64,000 nucleotides of DNA, from contig CAZMPO010000010.1 of NCBI GenBank assembly GCA_964568425.1, positions 1 through 64,000 on the forward strand, given 5' to 3'. Position numbers and translations under genes: made by a program. This document shows, piece by piece, positions 8,867 through 18,887 of this stretch (position 1 is the first letter of the stretch; each line of letters begins with the position of its first letter). Origin of the DNA: CAKSQF01 sp964568425. GTDB taxonomy: Bacteria > Bacillota > Clostridia > Oscillospirales > CAG-272. A model generated the notes under the pieces. The model saw only the letters and a program-made list of their open reading frames with translations. It was not told the DNA's origin and did no database searches.

Positions 8867-9721
8867 ATGAAAGAGGAAAAATACATTTTATCGGGTTTTG
8901 CCGACGAGGCATCGGCGGATATCGAAGGGCAGATCAGAGCGATGAAGGAAAACGGTCTTTCCGCGCTTGAGCTTCGCGGAGTCGGGGGCAAGAATGTGAC
9001 CGAGCTTTCGATATCCGAATTTGAGAGCATCGCGAGGTCGCTTGACGATGCGTCTCTTTATATTTCCTCAATCGGATCGCCGATCGGCAAGATCGACATC
9101 GGTGATGACTTTGAGCGGCATTTTGACATATTCAAGAAGCTTGTCGAGTTTGCCGATATTTCATCGACAAAATACATACGAATATTCAGCTTTTACAGGG
9201 TGGACAATGACAAAAAAGAGATCGAGGTCTACAGACGACTGAATATTTTGTCGGACTACGCAAAAGCCGCGGGGGTTATTCTCTGCCATGAAAATGAAAA
9301 GGGGATCTTCGGTGAAGGTCCCGAAAACTGCCTCAAGATCTTTAACAATGTACGAGGAATGCGCGGTGTATTTGACCCTGCCAATTTCGTTCAGTGCGGC
9401 GTCGATACCAGGGTCGCATGGGACATGCTCTCGGGGCACATCGAATACCTTCACATAAAGGATGCTCTTGCCGACAAGAGCGTCGTTCCGGCAGGCATTG
9501 GGATCGGAAATCTCGAGTATGTTATGAGTTCGTACAGCAAAACCGGCAAAAATCTTTACTCGCTCGAGCCGCATCTTCGCATTTTCGAGGGCTTTTCAAA
9601 GCTTGAAAGAAAAAATGAAAAGACAGACAAGCTTTCCGCATACACATTTGACAACGGAACTGATGCATTTCGTGCATCGGCAAATGCCGCAAAAGAGATA
9701 CTTAACAAGATCTACGAATAA
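8867..9721 (+). CDS. Sugar phosphate isomerase/epimerase family (TIM barrel)
   Basis: 284 residues of the xylose isomerase-like TIM-barrel superfamily, which isomerises or epimerises sugars and inositols with a divalent metal. Recognisable strands carry the metal-site residues: LELRGV near the start, CHENEKGIFGE with its glutamate, RGVFDPANFVQCG with its aspartate, and EYLHIKDAL with its histidine. An AGGAG-like site precedes the ATG. It lies 15 bp upstream of a Gfo/Idh/MocA oxidoreductase, a pairing typical of inositol or rare-sugar catabolism, so the two probably act in succession on one substrate. The substrate cannot be read from sequence. Confidence 0.85.
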   Translation: MKEEKYILSGFADEASADIEGQIRAMKENGLSALELRGVGGKNVTELSISEFESIARSLDDASLYISSIGSPIGKIDIGDDFERHFDIFKKLVEFADISSTKYIRIFSFYRVDNDKKEIEVYRRLNILSDYAKAAGVILCHENEKGIFGEGPENCLKIFNNVRGMRGVFDPANFVQCGVDTRVAWDMLSGHIEYLHIKDALADKSVVPAGIGIGNLEYVMSSYSKTGKNLYSLEPHLRIFEGFSKLERKNEKTDKLSAYTFDNGTDAFRASANAAKEILNKIYE

Positions 9722-9736
9722 ACCGAAAGGACGGAT

Positions 9737-10948
9737 ATGATCATGAAAAAGATAAAAACAGGAATAATCGGCGTAGGAAACATGGGAAGTGCCCACGCGC
9801 GCATGTTCTCGGACGGCTCATGTCCCGAGATCGAGCTTGTTGCGATATGCGACATCGATCAAAGAAGGATCGACGCAACGCTCGCCGCGCTCGCCGATAT
9901 ATACGCAAAAAGGGGCGAGCCGATGCCGAAGATCGACATTTATGAAAATGCAGAGGAAATGCTCGACTCGGGGTGTCTTGAGGCAGTCACGGTCGCAGTT
10001 CCCCATTACGATCACCCGAAATATGTTATTGCGGCACTCGAGCGAGGCATACATGTTATATCCGAAAAGCCCGCAGGCGTTTACACAAAGCAGGTCCGCG
10101 AAATGATAAGGGTGGCTGATGCTCATCCCGAGACCACGTTTGCCATGATGTTCAATCAGCGCACCGATCATGTTTACCGCAAAATGAACGAGATCGTAAG
10201 ATCGGGCAGGCTCGGACAGATGAAACGCGTCAACTGGATAATAACGAATTGGTATCGTCCGCAGTGCTACTATGACAGCGGCAACTGGCGTGCCACATGG
10301 TCAGGCGAGGGCGGCGGCGTTCTGCTCAATCAGTGTCCGCATCAGCTTGACCTGCTGTGTTGGATATGCGGTCTGCCGAGCGTTGTCGATGCACATCTCC
10401 ATTACGGCAAATGGCACGACATTGAGGTCGAGGACGATGTTACGGCATATCTCGAATTTGAAAACGGAGCAACCGGTGTTTTCATAACATCAACGGGAGA
10501 CGCACCCGGAACAAACAGATTCGAGATACTCTTTGACAAAGGACGCCTCATTTGCGAGGACGGGCGTCTTATTCTCGACGAAAACACGATCGCCGAGTTC
10601 GAGTTCAGGCTTGAGACAAAGATTCCCTTCTCTGCCCCCGAGCACAAAGCTACGGTTCCCGAGACGGACGGACGCTCGCCTCAGCATGTTGGCGTTTTCA
10701 ATGCGTTTGCCGCTCATATTTTGAGAGGTGAGCCGCTTGTTGCCGACGGCAGAGAGGGCATAAACGGACTTACGCTTTCGAACGCGATGCATCTTTCATC
10801 ATGGACGGGCGGTCCTGTAAAGATTCCGTTTAACGAAGATCTTTTCTACGACGAGCTTATGAAGCGAGTAAAGACATCTCGCAGAAAAACCGCGACGATC
10901 GATCCGTTGACAGCCGACACATCGGGCAGCTACGGCGGAGCAAAATAA
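9737..10948 (+). CDS. Gfo/Idh/MocA family oxidoreductase
   Basis: 403 residues. An N-terminal Rossmann fold with GIIGVGNMGSAHARMF binds NAD(P), and HVISEKPAGVYTKQ contains the catalytic EKP motif of the family. The C-terminal alpha/beta substrate domain includes GGGVLLNQCPHQLDLLCWI, the conserved D-x3-H-like helix. Such enzymes oxidise a hydroxyl of a sugar, inositol or amino sugar to a keto group. The start is supported by GAAAGGA six bases upstream. It is coupled with the preceding isomerase; mutS follows after 45 bp, so the housekeeping mut genes may be partly read from this promoter. Confidence 0.9.
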   Translation: MIMKKIKTGIIGVGNMGSAHARMFSDGSCPEIELVAICDIDQRRIDATLAALADIYAKRGEPMPKIDIYENAEEMLDSGCLEAVTVAVPHYDHPKYVIAALERGIHVISEKPAGVYTKQVREMIRVADAHPETTFAMMFNQRTDHVYRKMNEIVRSGRLGQMKRVNWIITNWYRPQCYYDSGNWRATWSGEGGGVLLNQCPHQLDLLCWICGLPSVVDAHLHYGKWHDIEVEDDVTAYLEFENGATGVFITSTGDAPGTNRFEILFDKGRLICEDGRLILDENTIAEFEFRLETKIPFSAPEHKATVPETDGRSPQHVGVFNAFAAHILRGEPLVADGREGINGLTLSNAMHLSSWTGGPVKIPFNEDLFYDELMKRVKTSRRKTATIDPLTADTSGSYGGAK

Positions 10949-10993
10949 AAGCAAAGTAAAAAAACAAAGAAAAAAACAAAAGGAGCAACCGAC

Positions 10994-13576
10994 ATGGCGA
11001 TCTCACCGATGATGCAGCAATATCTCGACATAAAAAAAGAATATCCAAACGCTATACTATTTTTCAGACTCGGTGATTTTTACGAAATGTTTTACGACGA
11101 CGCAAAGCTTGTATCTCGTGAGCTTGATCTCACGCTGACCGGCAAGCAGTGCGGCGAGACAGAGCGCGCGCCCATGTGCGGTGTTCCCTATCACAGCTCC
11201 GAGAGCTATATTGCAAAGCTTATCGACAAGGGTTACAGTGTCGTTATTTGCGAGCAGGTAGAGGATCCGGCGCAGGCAAAAGGTCTTGTAAAGCGGGATG
11301 TTGTACGAGTTGTCACTCCCGGAACGGTCACCGACATGACACAGCTCTCGGAGGGCAAAAACAACTATCTTGCATCGGTATTTGTCGCCGAACCGATCGC
11401 CGCCGTCTGCTTTTCGGATGTATCAACAGGCGAGATCCGTGCGACGATCATCGACAATTTCAGATCGGCTCTTTTCAATGAGCTCTCGGTATACAAGCCG
11501 AAAGAGATCATAACAAATATTGACACATCAAAGGACGAGAGGTTCAGATCATTTTTGCAAAACAAGCTTTCGGCGGTGATAAAGGACAATCAAAAGGAGC
11601 GGTTCATTCCGTCGATCTGCCGTGACGCACTCACGGAAAAGCTCAAAATGCAAAATTATGTTCTGAACACATTGCAGGCCGAGCTTATTACCGCAACAGG
11701 CGCGCTTGTCGGATACATTGCCGAAACGCAAAAGATCGATCTATCCTACTTAAAGGCACCGATATTCTACGACTGCGGTCAGTACATGGAGATCGACAGC
11801 TCGACCAGACGGTCGCTCGAGCTTTGCGAATCGATGAGAACAGGTGAGAAACGCGGCTCTCTGCTTTGGGTGCTTGACAAAACGCGGACATCGGTGGGCG
11901 CAAGAATGCTCAGATCATGGATCGAGCAACCGCAAATGAGCACATCGATAATATACAGACGGCAAAAAGCTGTTGAGGAACTTGTTGGCGAATACATTCT
12001 CCGCGACGGATTTTCGGAAGCATTGAAGGGCATGCTCGATCTGGAGCGACTTATGACAAAGGTCATTTACGGGAGTGCAAATGCCAAGGATCTACGTGGA
12101 ATAGCCAACACCATCTCGGTATTTCCCGAGATCTCGCGTCTTCTCGGCTGTTGCAAAAACGACCGCATGGCAACGCTTTTCAACGAATTTGACAAGCTTG
12201 GCGATCTTTATAAGCTGCTTGACGATTCGATCGTTGACGACCCTCCGTTCTCGGTAAGAGAGGGCGGATTCATTAAAAGCGGCGTTAATCGCGAGCTTGA
12301 TCGTCTGCGCGATGTTCTGTCAAACAGCAAAAAATATCTTGACGATATTGAGGCACGCGAGAGAGCGGCGCACAATATCAAGAACATGAAGATCGGGCAC
12401 AACAGGGTCTTCGGATATTATATTGAAGTATCAAAAACATCGCTTCCCGATGTACCGAAGGAATGGATACGCAAGCAGACATTAACGACAGGCGAGCGTT
12501 TCATAACCGAGGAGCTGAAAACACTTGAGGGTACGATTCTCGGCGCATCCGACAAGATCTGCGCTATCGAGTACGATATATTCACGAAGATCAAAGAGCA
12601 TCTCACCGAGAACATAAAACGCATACAAAAATGCGCCGAGATCATCGCCGAGATCGACATATATCAGTCGCTTGCAAATGTCGCCGTGCGAAATTCATAT
12701 GTTTGCCCCGAGGTCGACATCGGGTACGTGACCGAAATAAAAGACGGACGGCATCCGGTCGTCGAAATGCTGACAGGCGACTCGTTTGTTCCGAATGACA
12801 CCGTCCTCGACATCGAACGCAACAGGCTTTTGATGATAACAGGTCCAAACATGGCGGGCAAATCGACCTACATGCGACAGGTCGCCTTAATAACCATAAT
12901 GGCGCAGATCGGAAGCTTCGTTCCCGCGTCCTATGCGAGAGTCGGCATTGTCGACAAATTATTCACGCGTGTCGGAGCATCCGACGATCTTGCGTCGGGG
13001 CAATCGACCTTCATGCTTGAAATGACCGAGGTCGCGTATATTCTCAAAAATGCGACGCAAAGGTCACTTATCATATTTGACGAGGTCGGCAGAGGTACAT
13101 CGACCTTTGACGGCATGTCGATCGCGCGTGCGGTTGCCGAATACAGTGCAGGAGGAAAGCTCGGCGCGCGAGTGCTTTTCGCAACTCATTATCACGAGCT
13201 GACCGAGCTTGAGTCGACCTGCGAAGGTGTTGTCAACTATCACATCGCCGCAAAGAAGAAGGGAGACGGAGTCGTATTTTTGCGAAAGATCATTCGCGGT
13301 GCGGCGGACGACAGCTACGGAATTGAGGTCGCGGCACTTGCGGGCGTTCCGAAGGAAATACTCAGACGCGCCAAGGAGATACTTGCAAAGCTTGAAGAAC
13401 AGGCGGCGTCTCCGATCGAAAGACCGCAGAAAAAGAAAGACGAGCTTGAAACGATAACCTTCGAGGATCAGATCTCAACAGAGATCAAAGACAGGATAAA
13501 AATGCTTGACATAAACACACTGACCCCGATAGAGGCACTGAATCTTGTTTGGGATCTGAAAAAACTGCTTGAATGA
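10994..13576 (+). CDS. mutS: DNA mismatch repair protein MutS
   Basis: 860 residues, the normal MutS1 size. The N-terminal mismatch-recognition domain has the Phe-x-Glu wedge within FRLGDFYEMFYDDA. The C-terminal ATPase has Walker A GPNMAGKSTYMRQ, Walker B SLIIFDEVGRGTSTFDG and the ATHYHELTEL switch. The extreme C-terminus LTPIEALNLVWDLKKLL is the usual dimer/MutL-related helix. It recognises base mismatches and recruits MutL. An AGGAG site lies about 10 bases upstream of the ATG. mutL follows 29 bp later. Confidence 0.98.
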   Translation: MAISPMMQQYLDIKKEYPNAILFFRLGDFYEMFYDDAKLVSRELDLTLTGKQCGETERAPMCGVPYHSSESYIAKLIDKGYSVVICEQVEDPAQAKGLVKRDVVRVVTPGTVTDMTQLSEGKNNYLASVFVAEPIAAVCFSDVSTGEIRATIIDNFRSALFNELSVYKPKEIITNIDTSKDERFRSFLQNKLSAVIKDNQKERFIPSICRDALTEKLKMQNYVLNTLQAELITATGALVGYIAETQKIDLSYLKAPIFYDCGQYMEIDSSTRRSLELCESMRTGEKRGSLLWVLDKTRTSVGARMLRSWIEQPQMSTSIIYRRQKAVEELVGEYILRDGFSEALKGMLDLERLMTKVIYGSANAKDLRGIANTISVFPEISRLLGCCKNDRMATLFNEFDKLGDLYKLLDDSIVDDPPFSVREGGFIKSGVNRELDRLRDVLSNSKKYLDDIEARERAAHNIKNMKIGHNRVFGYYIEVSKTSLPDVPKEWIRKQTLTTGERFITEELKTLEGTILGASDKICAIEYDIFTKIKEHLTENIKRIQKCAEIIAEIDIYQSLANVAVRNSYVCPEVDIGYVTEIKDGRHPVVEMLTGDSFVPNDTVLDIERNRLLMITGPNMAGKSTYMRQVALITIMAQIGSFVPASYARVGIVDKLFTRVGASDDLASGQSTFMLEMTEVAYILKNATQRSLIIFDEVGRGTSTFDGMSIARAVAEYSAGGKLGARVLFATHYHELTELESTCEGVVNYHIAAKKKGDGVVFLRKIIRGAADDSYGIEVAALAGVPKEILRRAKEILAKLEEQAASPIERPQKKKDELETITFEDQISTEIKDRIKMLDINTLTPIEALNLVWDLKKLLE

Positions 13577-13605
13577 GCAGAAAACACAGTTAAGGAGGGA
13601 TTGCC

Positions 13606-15603
13606 GTGGCAAAGATCAATGTGCTTGACTTTCAAGTAGCAAACCTTATCGCGGCAGGCGAGGTAGTTGAGCGTCCCGCATCCGCCGTGAAGGAACTGCT
13701 TGAAAACGCGATCGACGCCGAATCAAAGGAGATCACGGTCGAAATAAAAAGAGGCGGCACGACCTTCATTCGCGTCTCTGACAACGGATGCGGAATGAGT
13801 GCAGAAGATCTTCCGATAGCGATACGCAGACACGCGACATCAAAGATCAGCAGTGCGCACGATCTTGACGGCATAATGACGCTCGGCTTTCGAGGCGAGG
13901 CGCTTGCGGCGATCGCATCGGTCTCAAAGCTTCGCATAATGACCAAAAGAGCAGATGATGCACTCGGCACTCTGCTTGCCGCAGAAAACGGAAAGATAAC
14001 AGATCTGTCGGAGGTCGGATGCAAAAACGGGACTACGGTGATAGTCGAGGAGCTTTTTGCCAACGTTCCGGCAAGGCGGAAATTTCTCAAAAAAGATCAA
14101 TCGGAGGCAATGGCTGTCACAGCGACTGTCGAAAAGATCGCGCTGTCGCGTCCCGATATATCGATAAAGCTCATAATAGACGGCAACATGAAATTCTGCA
14201 CGAGCGGTGACGGAAAGATATTCTCCGCGGTTTATGAGATACTCGGCAGAGATTTTGCCTCAAAAATGCTCGAGGTCGATTCCATGACCGACGGTGTCGA
14301 GGTAAGCGGCTACATCGGCAGACCGGACAATGTGAGAGCAAGCCGAAATTACCAAAACTTTTTCATAAACGGCAGATACGTTAAATCAAAGACGGCGACT
14401 GCCGCCATAGAGCAGGCGTTTGAGAGCTATATCGAGGTCGGCAAATTTCCGTGTTGTGTGCTCTACATATATGTTCATCCGACCTTTGTCGATGTCAATG
14501 TCCATCCGACGAAAATGGAGGTCAAATTTTCAAACGAACGCCTCGTATTTGACGGCATTTTCTGCGCGGTCAGAAACGCGCTGATGCAAGCCACCGACAG
14601 ACCGCAGGTCCTTTTTGAGCCCGATCAAATGACTGCGGGACAGCACGACATTTACAACGCATTCGTTCCGGTATATGACAGAATAGCCGACAACTCGGCA
14701 AGAACTCTCGATCAACAACACATGTTCGACAACATACCGACGATTGATACACAGCCGCAGTCGGGCGAGCCCCTATCCGAAAAGCCGCCGCATCCCGACG
14801 ACTTTTTCGCACCTGCCGGATATGATATACCGCCTGTTACGGATGCGGACGCGCCGCCGCAGACAAAGGTGAACCTTTTTGATCTTTACTCGGTCGATCG
14901 TGATGACGCAGACCAAGACATCACCGATGCAAAACCGACCGAGAGCGAGGCTCTGCTCAAAGCATCCGAGAGCAAGATCAGCTTTAGTTTGACATCCGAG
15001 GTTAAGGGCAGAGACGATCTTATCGATGATTTTCGGATGCTGGGCACGGCGTTTCGCGCCTACATCTTTGTCGAGATCGGCGACAAGGTCATGATTGTTG
15101 ACAAGCATGCTGCACATGAGCGCATACTTTTCGAAGAAATGAAGAAAAACATGCGACGCCAAAGCGGCAATGGGCAGATGCTTTTGGTCCCCATAGAGTT
15201 GTCGGTCACGCCCGTAGAGCTTGATGCGCTTGAGACATACCGAGAACAGATCGAGCAAACCGGTTTTTCGTTCACATCGGACGGAAAGAATGTAACAATA
15301 AATTCCATACCGCTATCTCTTGATGTCGATCGAGCAAAAGCGATGATGGAAACGCTTGCGGCAAGGCTCTCGGACGGCACCGGAAATGTAGAGGCTACCA
15401 AAAACAGCTTCTTTGAGGAGGCTCTTTACCAAGGTTCGTGCAAAGCGGCGATCAAAGCCGGTCAATATGACAGCGATGAAACGATGGAATGGATAGTACG
15501 AACGCTCAGACAAAATCCCGAGATAATCTGCTGTCCGCACGGACGCCCGGTCGCAATCGAGCTTTCAAAGCACGAGATCGAGCATCTTTTCAAGCGAATA
15601 TAG
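13606..15603 (+). CDS. mutL: DNA mismatch repair endonuclease MutL
   Basis: 665 residues. The GHKL ATPase motifs are present: ELLENAIDAESKEI, DNGCGM and TLGFRGEALAAIASV. The C-terminal dimerisation domain carries the endonuclease signature as DKHAAHERILFEE (Lys in place of the usual Gln), plus CKAAIKAGQ and CCPHGRPVAIEL, which line the metal site. This is therefore the nicking type of MutL found in bacteria without MutH. A roughly 150-residue Pro/Asp-rich linker separates the halves. The GTG start (coded as Met) follows AAGGAGG. Translation is likely coupled to mutS within one operon. Confidence 0.97.
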   Translation: MAKINVLDFQVANLIAAGEVVERPASAVKELLENAIDAESKEITVEIKRGGTTFIRVSDNGCGMSAEDLPIAIRRHATSKISSAHDLDGIMTLGFRGEALAAIASVSKLRIMTKRADDALGTLLAAENGKITDLSEVGCKNGTTVIVEELFANVPARRKFLKKDQSEAMAVTATVEKIALSRPDISIKLIIDGNMKFCTSGDGKIFSAVYEILGRDFASKMLEVDSMTDGVEVSGYIGRPDNVRASRNYQNFFINGRYVKSKTATAAIEQAFESYIEVGKFPCCVLYIYVHPTFVDVNVHPTKMEVKFSNERLVFDGIFCAVRNALMQATDRPQVLFEPDQMTAGQHDIYNAFVPVYDRIADNSARTLDQQHMFDNIPTIDTQPQSGEPLSEKPPHPDDFFAPAGYDIPPVTDADAPPQTKVNLFDLYSVDRDDADQDITDAKPTESEALLKASESKISFSLTSEVKGRDDLIDDFRMLGTAFRAYIFVEIGDKVMIVDKHAAHERILFEEMKKNMRRQSGNGQMLLVPIELSVTPVELDALETYREQIEQTGFSFTSDGKNVTINSIPLSLDVDRAKAMMETLAARLSDGTGNVEATKNSFFEEALYQGSCKAAIKAGQYDSDETMEWIVRTLRQNPEIICCPHGRPVAIELSKHEIEHLFKRI

Positions 15604-15660
15604 TCGATAGTATAAAAAAGGCAGGTGTCTTTTGCTTGAGACAAACCGCCAAAATAATAA

Positions 15661-15699
15661 AGGAGAGCCGCACCTGTTCTGTGCGGAAACAAGAAAATG
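15661..15699 (+). promoter_or_regulatory. tgt ribosome binding site separated from ATG by a hairpin
   Basis: AGGAG (15661-15665) lies 31 nt from the ATG at 15697, too far for direct use. Between them a 6-bp GC-rich stem (15668-15673 with 15681-15686, 7-nt loop) would fold out the excess and bring the site to about 12 nt. No better Shine-Dalgarno is nearer. The arrangement is seen; its use as a structural spacer is inference. Confidence 0.5.
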
Positions 15700-16836
15700 T
15701 CAAAATTTACACTGATCAAAAAAGAAGGCAATGCAAGACGAGGAAGAATGGAGACCGTTCACGGAACGATCGAGACGCCCGTTTTCATGAACGTCGGTAC
15801 ATGCGCGGCAATCAGAGGCGGAGTGTCTGCATTTGACCTTCGCGAGCTTGGCTGTCAGGTCGAGCTGTCAAACACATATCATCTTCACATCAGACCGGGC
15901 GACAAGGTCATTCGAGAACTTGGCGGTCTTCACAAATTCATGAATTGGGAGCGCCCCATTCTCACCGATTCGGGCGGATTTCAGGTCTTTTCGCTTGCAA
16001 AGCTTCGAAAGATCAAGGAAGAGGGTGTTTATTTCAACTCGCACATAGACGGGGCGCGCATTTTTATGGGTCCGGAGCAGTCGATGCAGATCCAATCAAA
16101 TCTCGGCTCTACTATTGCTATGGCATTTGACGAGTGCATAGAAAATCCCGCCGAATACAAATATGTAAAAGCATCCTGCGAGCGCACACTTCGTTGGCTG
16201 GAGCGTTGCAAGGTCGAAATGGCAAGGCTCAACTCGCTTGAGGGCACCGTTAATCCGCATCAAATGCTTTTCGGCATCAATCAGGGCTCGACATACGAGG
16301 ATCTGCGCACATGGCACATGGATGAGATAGCAAAGCTCGATCTCGACGGATACGCGATCGGCGGTCTTGCTGTCGGCGAAGAGGCAGAGGAAATGTACCG
16401 CATTATCGAGGCGGTCGAGCCGCACATGCCTGTCCTCAAACCGAGGTATCTCATGGGAGTCGGCACGCCGCAAAACATCGTCGAGGGCGTATATCGCGGA
16501 GTTGACTTTTTCGACTGCGTTATGCCGTCGAGAAACGCGCGTCACGGCAATCTTTTTACATGGGAGGGCAAGCTTACCATACTCAATCGCAGATTCATGC
16601 TTGACAATGAGCCGATATCCCGCTCGTGCGGATGCCCCGTATGCAAGAGATACAGCAGAGCATACATCAGGCATCTCTTAAAAGCCGACGAAATGCTCGG
16701 CATGAGACTTTGTGTTATTCACAATCTCTATTTCTACAACGATCTCATGCAAAAGATCAGGGATGCGCTTGACGGCGGATATTTCGAGTCTTTTTATCAC
16801 AAATATGTGAACAAGCTCGCAGAGAGGATCGAATAA
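15697..16836 (+). CDS. tgt: tRNA-guanine transglycosylase (bacterial Tgt)
   Basis: 379 residues. Tgt exchanges G34 of GUN-anticodon tRNAs for preQ1 on the way to queuosine. The substrate pocket has TDSGGFQVFSL with the general-base aspartate, and VDFFDCVMPSRNARHG holds the nucleophile aspartate. The zinc site is C-G-C-P-V-C with a distal His (CVIHNLYFYNDLM). The start fits the family N-terminus FTLIKKEGNARRG. It is the last gene of the mutS-mutL run and lacks queA/queCDE neighbours. A VUT/YhhQ transporter at 39.9-40.6 kb could supply a queuosine precursor. Confidence 0.96.
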   Translation: MSKFTLIKKEGNARRGRMETVHGTIETPVFMNVGTCAAIRGGVSAFDLRELGCQVELSNTYHLHIRPGDKVIRELGGLHKFMNWERPILTDSGGFQVFSLAKLRKIKEEGVYFNSHIDGARIFMGPEQSMQIQSNLGSTIAMAFDECIENPAEYKYVKASCERTLRWLERCKVEMARLNSLEGTVNPHQMLFGINQGSTYEDLRTWHMDEIAKLDLDGYAIGGLAVGEEAEEMYRIIEAVEPHMPVLKPRYLMGVGTPQNIVEGVYRGVDFFDCVMPSRNARHGNLFTWEGKLTILNRRFMLDNEPISRSCGCPVCKRYSRAYIRHLLKADEMLGMRLCVIHNLYFYNDLMQKIRDALDGGYFESFYHKYVNKLAERIE

Positions 16837-16859
16837 CGCCATATACACAAACATATACA

Positions 16860-16897
16860 CAAACCGTCTCGCCGAAAACAGCGAGACGGTTTAATGT
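16860..16897 (+). terminator. Bidirectional intrinsic terminator
   Basis: 12-bp stem (about 16860-16871 with 16881-16892) between the convergent tgt and khpA genes; an A-run on one side and T-rich sequence on the other. Confidence 0.8.
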
Positions 16898-16928
16898 TTA
16901 CCAAGTTATTATGTTGTGTCAGACAAGA

Positions 16929-17180
16929 TCAGCGATCGATTATGTCGACCTTGACTTTTTTGCCGTCTGCGTTCGCAGCAGCCTTCATCACTGTTCTGAT
17001 CGCCTTGGCGATCCTTCCGTGACGACCGATAACCTTGCCCATATCACCTTCTGATACGCTAAGCTCAAGAGTCAGCTCCGAGTCATCCTCGTCATCGCTG
17101 ATGCACTCAACCGAAACACCGTCGGGATCGTCAACAAGACTCTTTGCTATGTCGATCAGGGTCTGCTTCAAATCGGTCAT
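16929..17180 (-). CDS. khpA: KH-domain RNA-binding protein KhpA
   Basis: 83 residues, the standard size of KhpA (YlqC), a single KH domain that pairs with KhpB and binds RNA, affecting cell division and elongation in Firmicutes. The GxxG loop is VIGRHGRIAKAI. It is the last gene of the ylxM-ffh-rpsP-khpA operon, a conserved arrangement. A Shine-Dalgarno GGAGGA precedes its ATG. Confidence 0.95.
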   Translation of the reverse strand: MTDLKQTLIDIAKSLVDDPDGVSVECISDDEDDSELTLELSVSEGDMGKVIGRHGRIAKAIRTVMKAAANADGKKVKVDIIDR

Positions 17181-17215
17181 TGCAATTCCTCCGTTTAAGT
17201 AGTGATGATCCTTAA

Positions 17216-17461
17216 TTATTTAAGGATCTCACACTTTTTGAGCAGTGCTCTTACGGTATCTGTGGGCTGTGCGCCGTTCTTGAGCCATGTTTCTGCCTTT
17301 TCTGCATCGATCTTGATCTGTGCAGGGTCGGTCATGGGGTTATAAGTGCCGATCTGCTCGATGAATTTGCCGTCACGGGGCGAACGCGAATCAGCGACAA
17401 CTACATGATAAAAGGGTGCCTTCTTTGCGCCGACTCTCTTAAGTCTGATTTTTACTGCCAT
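17216..17461 (-). CDS. rpsP: 30S ribosomal protein bS16
   Basis: 81 residues. MAVKIRLKRVGAKKAPFYHV and VADSRSPRDGKFIEQIGTYNP are the S16 signatures. A start five codons upstream is rejected because GGAGGAA (17468-17474) is properly spaced from the ATG at 17461. S16 helps 30S assembly. It lies between ffh and khpA. Confidence 0.98.
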   Translation of the reverse strand: MAVKIRLKRVGAKKAPFYHVVVADSRSPRDGKFIEQIGTYNPMTDPAQIKIDAEKAETWLKNGAQPTDTVRALLKKCEILK

Positions 17462-17538
17462 TTTTTCTTCCTCCAAAAATTACGGATAATTAAATTTTAT
17501 ATGTTATCTGCCGAATACGGCATAGAATAACCGATAGA

Positions 17539-18876
17539 TCACATTCCGAACGGTATCTTCATTTTACCGCCCTTTTTGCCTGCTCCCATTTTGGTGAGCT
17601 GTTTCATCATTTTGTTTGTCTGATCGTACTGCTTCAGAAGTCTGTTGACATCCTCGACCTTGACACCGCTTCCCTGCGCTATTCTCTTTTTACGCGAGGA
17701 ATCGATGATCGACGGTTTTGTACGCTCTTCTCTTGTCATCGATTTGATGATAGCCTCGATCCGCCCGATCTGCTTTTCGTCGATTTGAGCGTCCTTAAGA
17801 GCCGATGTCTTGACACCCGGAATCATTCCGAGAAGCTGTTCCATACTGCCCATCTTTTTGATCTGCTGAAACTGATCGAGGTAATCGTCGAGCGTAAATG
17901 TCTGCTCGCGTATCTTTTTCTCGAGCTCGATAGCCTTCTTTTCATCGAACTGCTGTTCAGCCTTTTCGATAAGCGAAAGCACATCGCCCATGCCGAGTAT
18001 GCGCGATGCCATACGATCGGGGTGAAAAGGCTCTATCGCGTCCATCTTTTCGCCCATGCCGACGAATTTGATGGGTTTGCCGGTAACGTGACGGACCGAA
18101 AGTGCCGCACCGCCGCGCGTGTCGCCGTCGAGCTTTGTGAGAACGACGCCGGTTATATCGAGCATGTCATTAAACGTCTTTGCGACATTTACGGCATCCT
18201 GACCGAGCATTGCGTCGACCGTAAGAAGAATCTCGGTGGGCGAGACCTCTTTTTTGATCTCAACAAGCTCTTCCATCATGCCCTCATCGATGTGAAGTCT
18301 GCCCGCAGTATCGATGATGACGACATCATAGCCGTTCTTGCGAGCGTGTTTTACGCCCTCGGATGCTATCTTTACGGGTTTGTTGCTGTCCTTTATCGAA
18401 AAGCAAGGAACTCCGACCTTTTCGGAAACGATCTCAAGCTGTCTTATTGCCGCAGGACGATACACATCGCAAGCAACCATCATCGGATGCTTGCCCTGCT
18501 TTTTGAGAAGTGCGGCGATCTTGCCGGCGTGGGTGGTCTTACCCGCACCCTGCAGACCGCACATCATAATGATCGTCGGCGGATTTGACGCGATCTCAAG
18601 CTTTGAAACGGTCGAGCCCATGAGGGCTGTCAATTCTTCGTTAACGATCTTGACGATCTGCTGTGCGGGAACAAGGCTTTCAAGCACCTGTGCACCGACA
18701 GCTCGTTCGCTGACCGACGCGATAAATTCTTTGACAACTTTATAGTTAACATCAGCCTCGAGCAAAGCGAGCTTGATCTCTCTCATCCCCGCCTTGACAT
18801 CAGCCTCTGTAAGCTTGCCTTTGTTGCGAAATTTTTTGAACGCCTCGTTCATTCTGTCAACAAGACTTTCGAACAT
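17539..18876 (-). CDS. ffh: Signal recognition particle GTPase Ffh
   Basis: 445 residues. N-domain helices lead into the G-domain with GLQGAGKTTHAGKIA (G1), DTAGRLHID (G3) and TKLDGDTRGGAALS (G4 and insert). The methionine-rich M-domain contains RIAQGSGVKVEDVNRLLKQY, the RNA-binding helix-turn-helix, and ends MKIPFGM. With 4.5S/6S SRP RNA it targets nascent membrane proteins to FtsY. ylxM lies immediately upstream, the usual Firmicute pairing. Confidence 0.98.
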   Translation of the reverse strand: MFESLVDRMNEAFKKFRNKGKLTEADVKAGMREIKLALLEADVNYKVVKEFIASVSERAVGAQVLESLVPAQQIVKIVNEELTALMGSTVSKLEIASNPPTIIMMCGLQGAGKTTHAGKIAALLKKQGKHPMMVACDVYRPAAIRQLEIVSEKVGVPCFSIKDSNKPVKIASEGVKHARKNGYDVVIIDTAGRLHIDEGMMEELVEIKKEVSPTEILLTVDAMLGQDAVNVAKTFNDMLDITGVVLTKLDGDTRGGAALSVRHVTGKPIKFVGMGEKMDAIEPFHPDRMASRILGMGDVLSLIEKAEQQFDEKKAIELEKKIREQTFTLDDYLDQFQQIKKMGSMEQLLGMIPGVKTSALKDAQIDEKQIGRIEAIIKSMTREERTKPSIIDSSRKKRIAQGSGVKVEDVNRLLKQYDQTNKMMKQLTKMGAGKKGGKMKIPFGM

Positions 18877-18887
18877 AAATTCACTCC

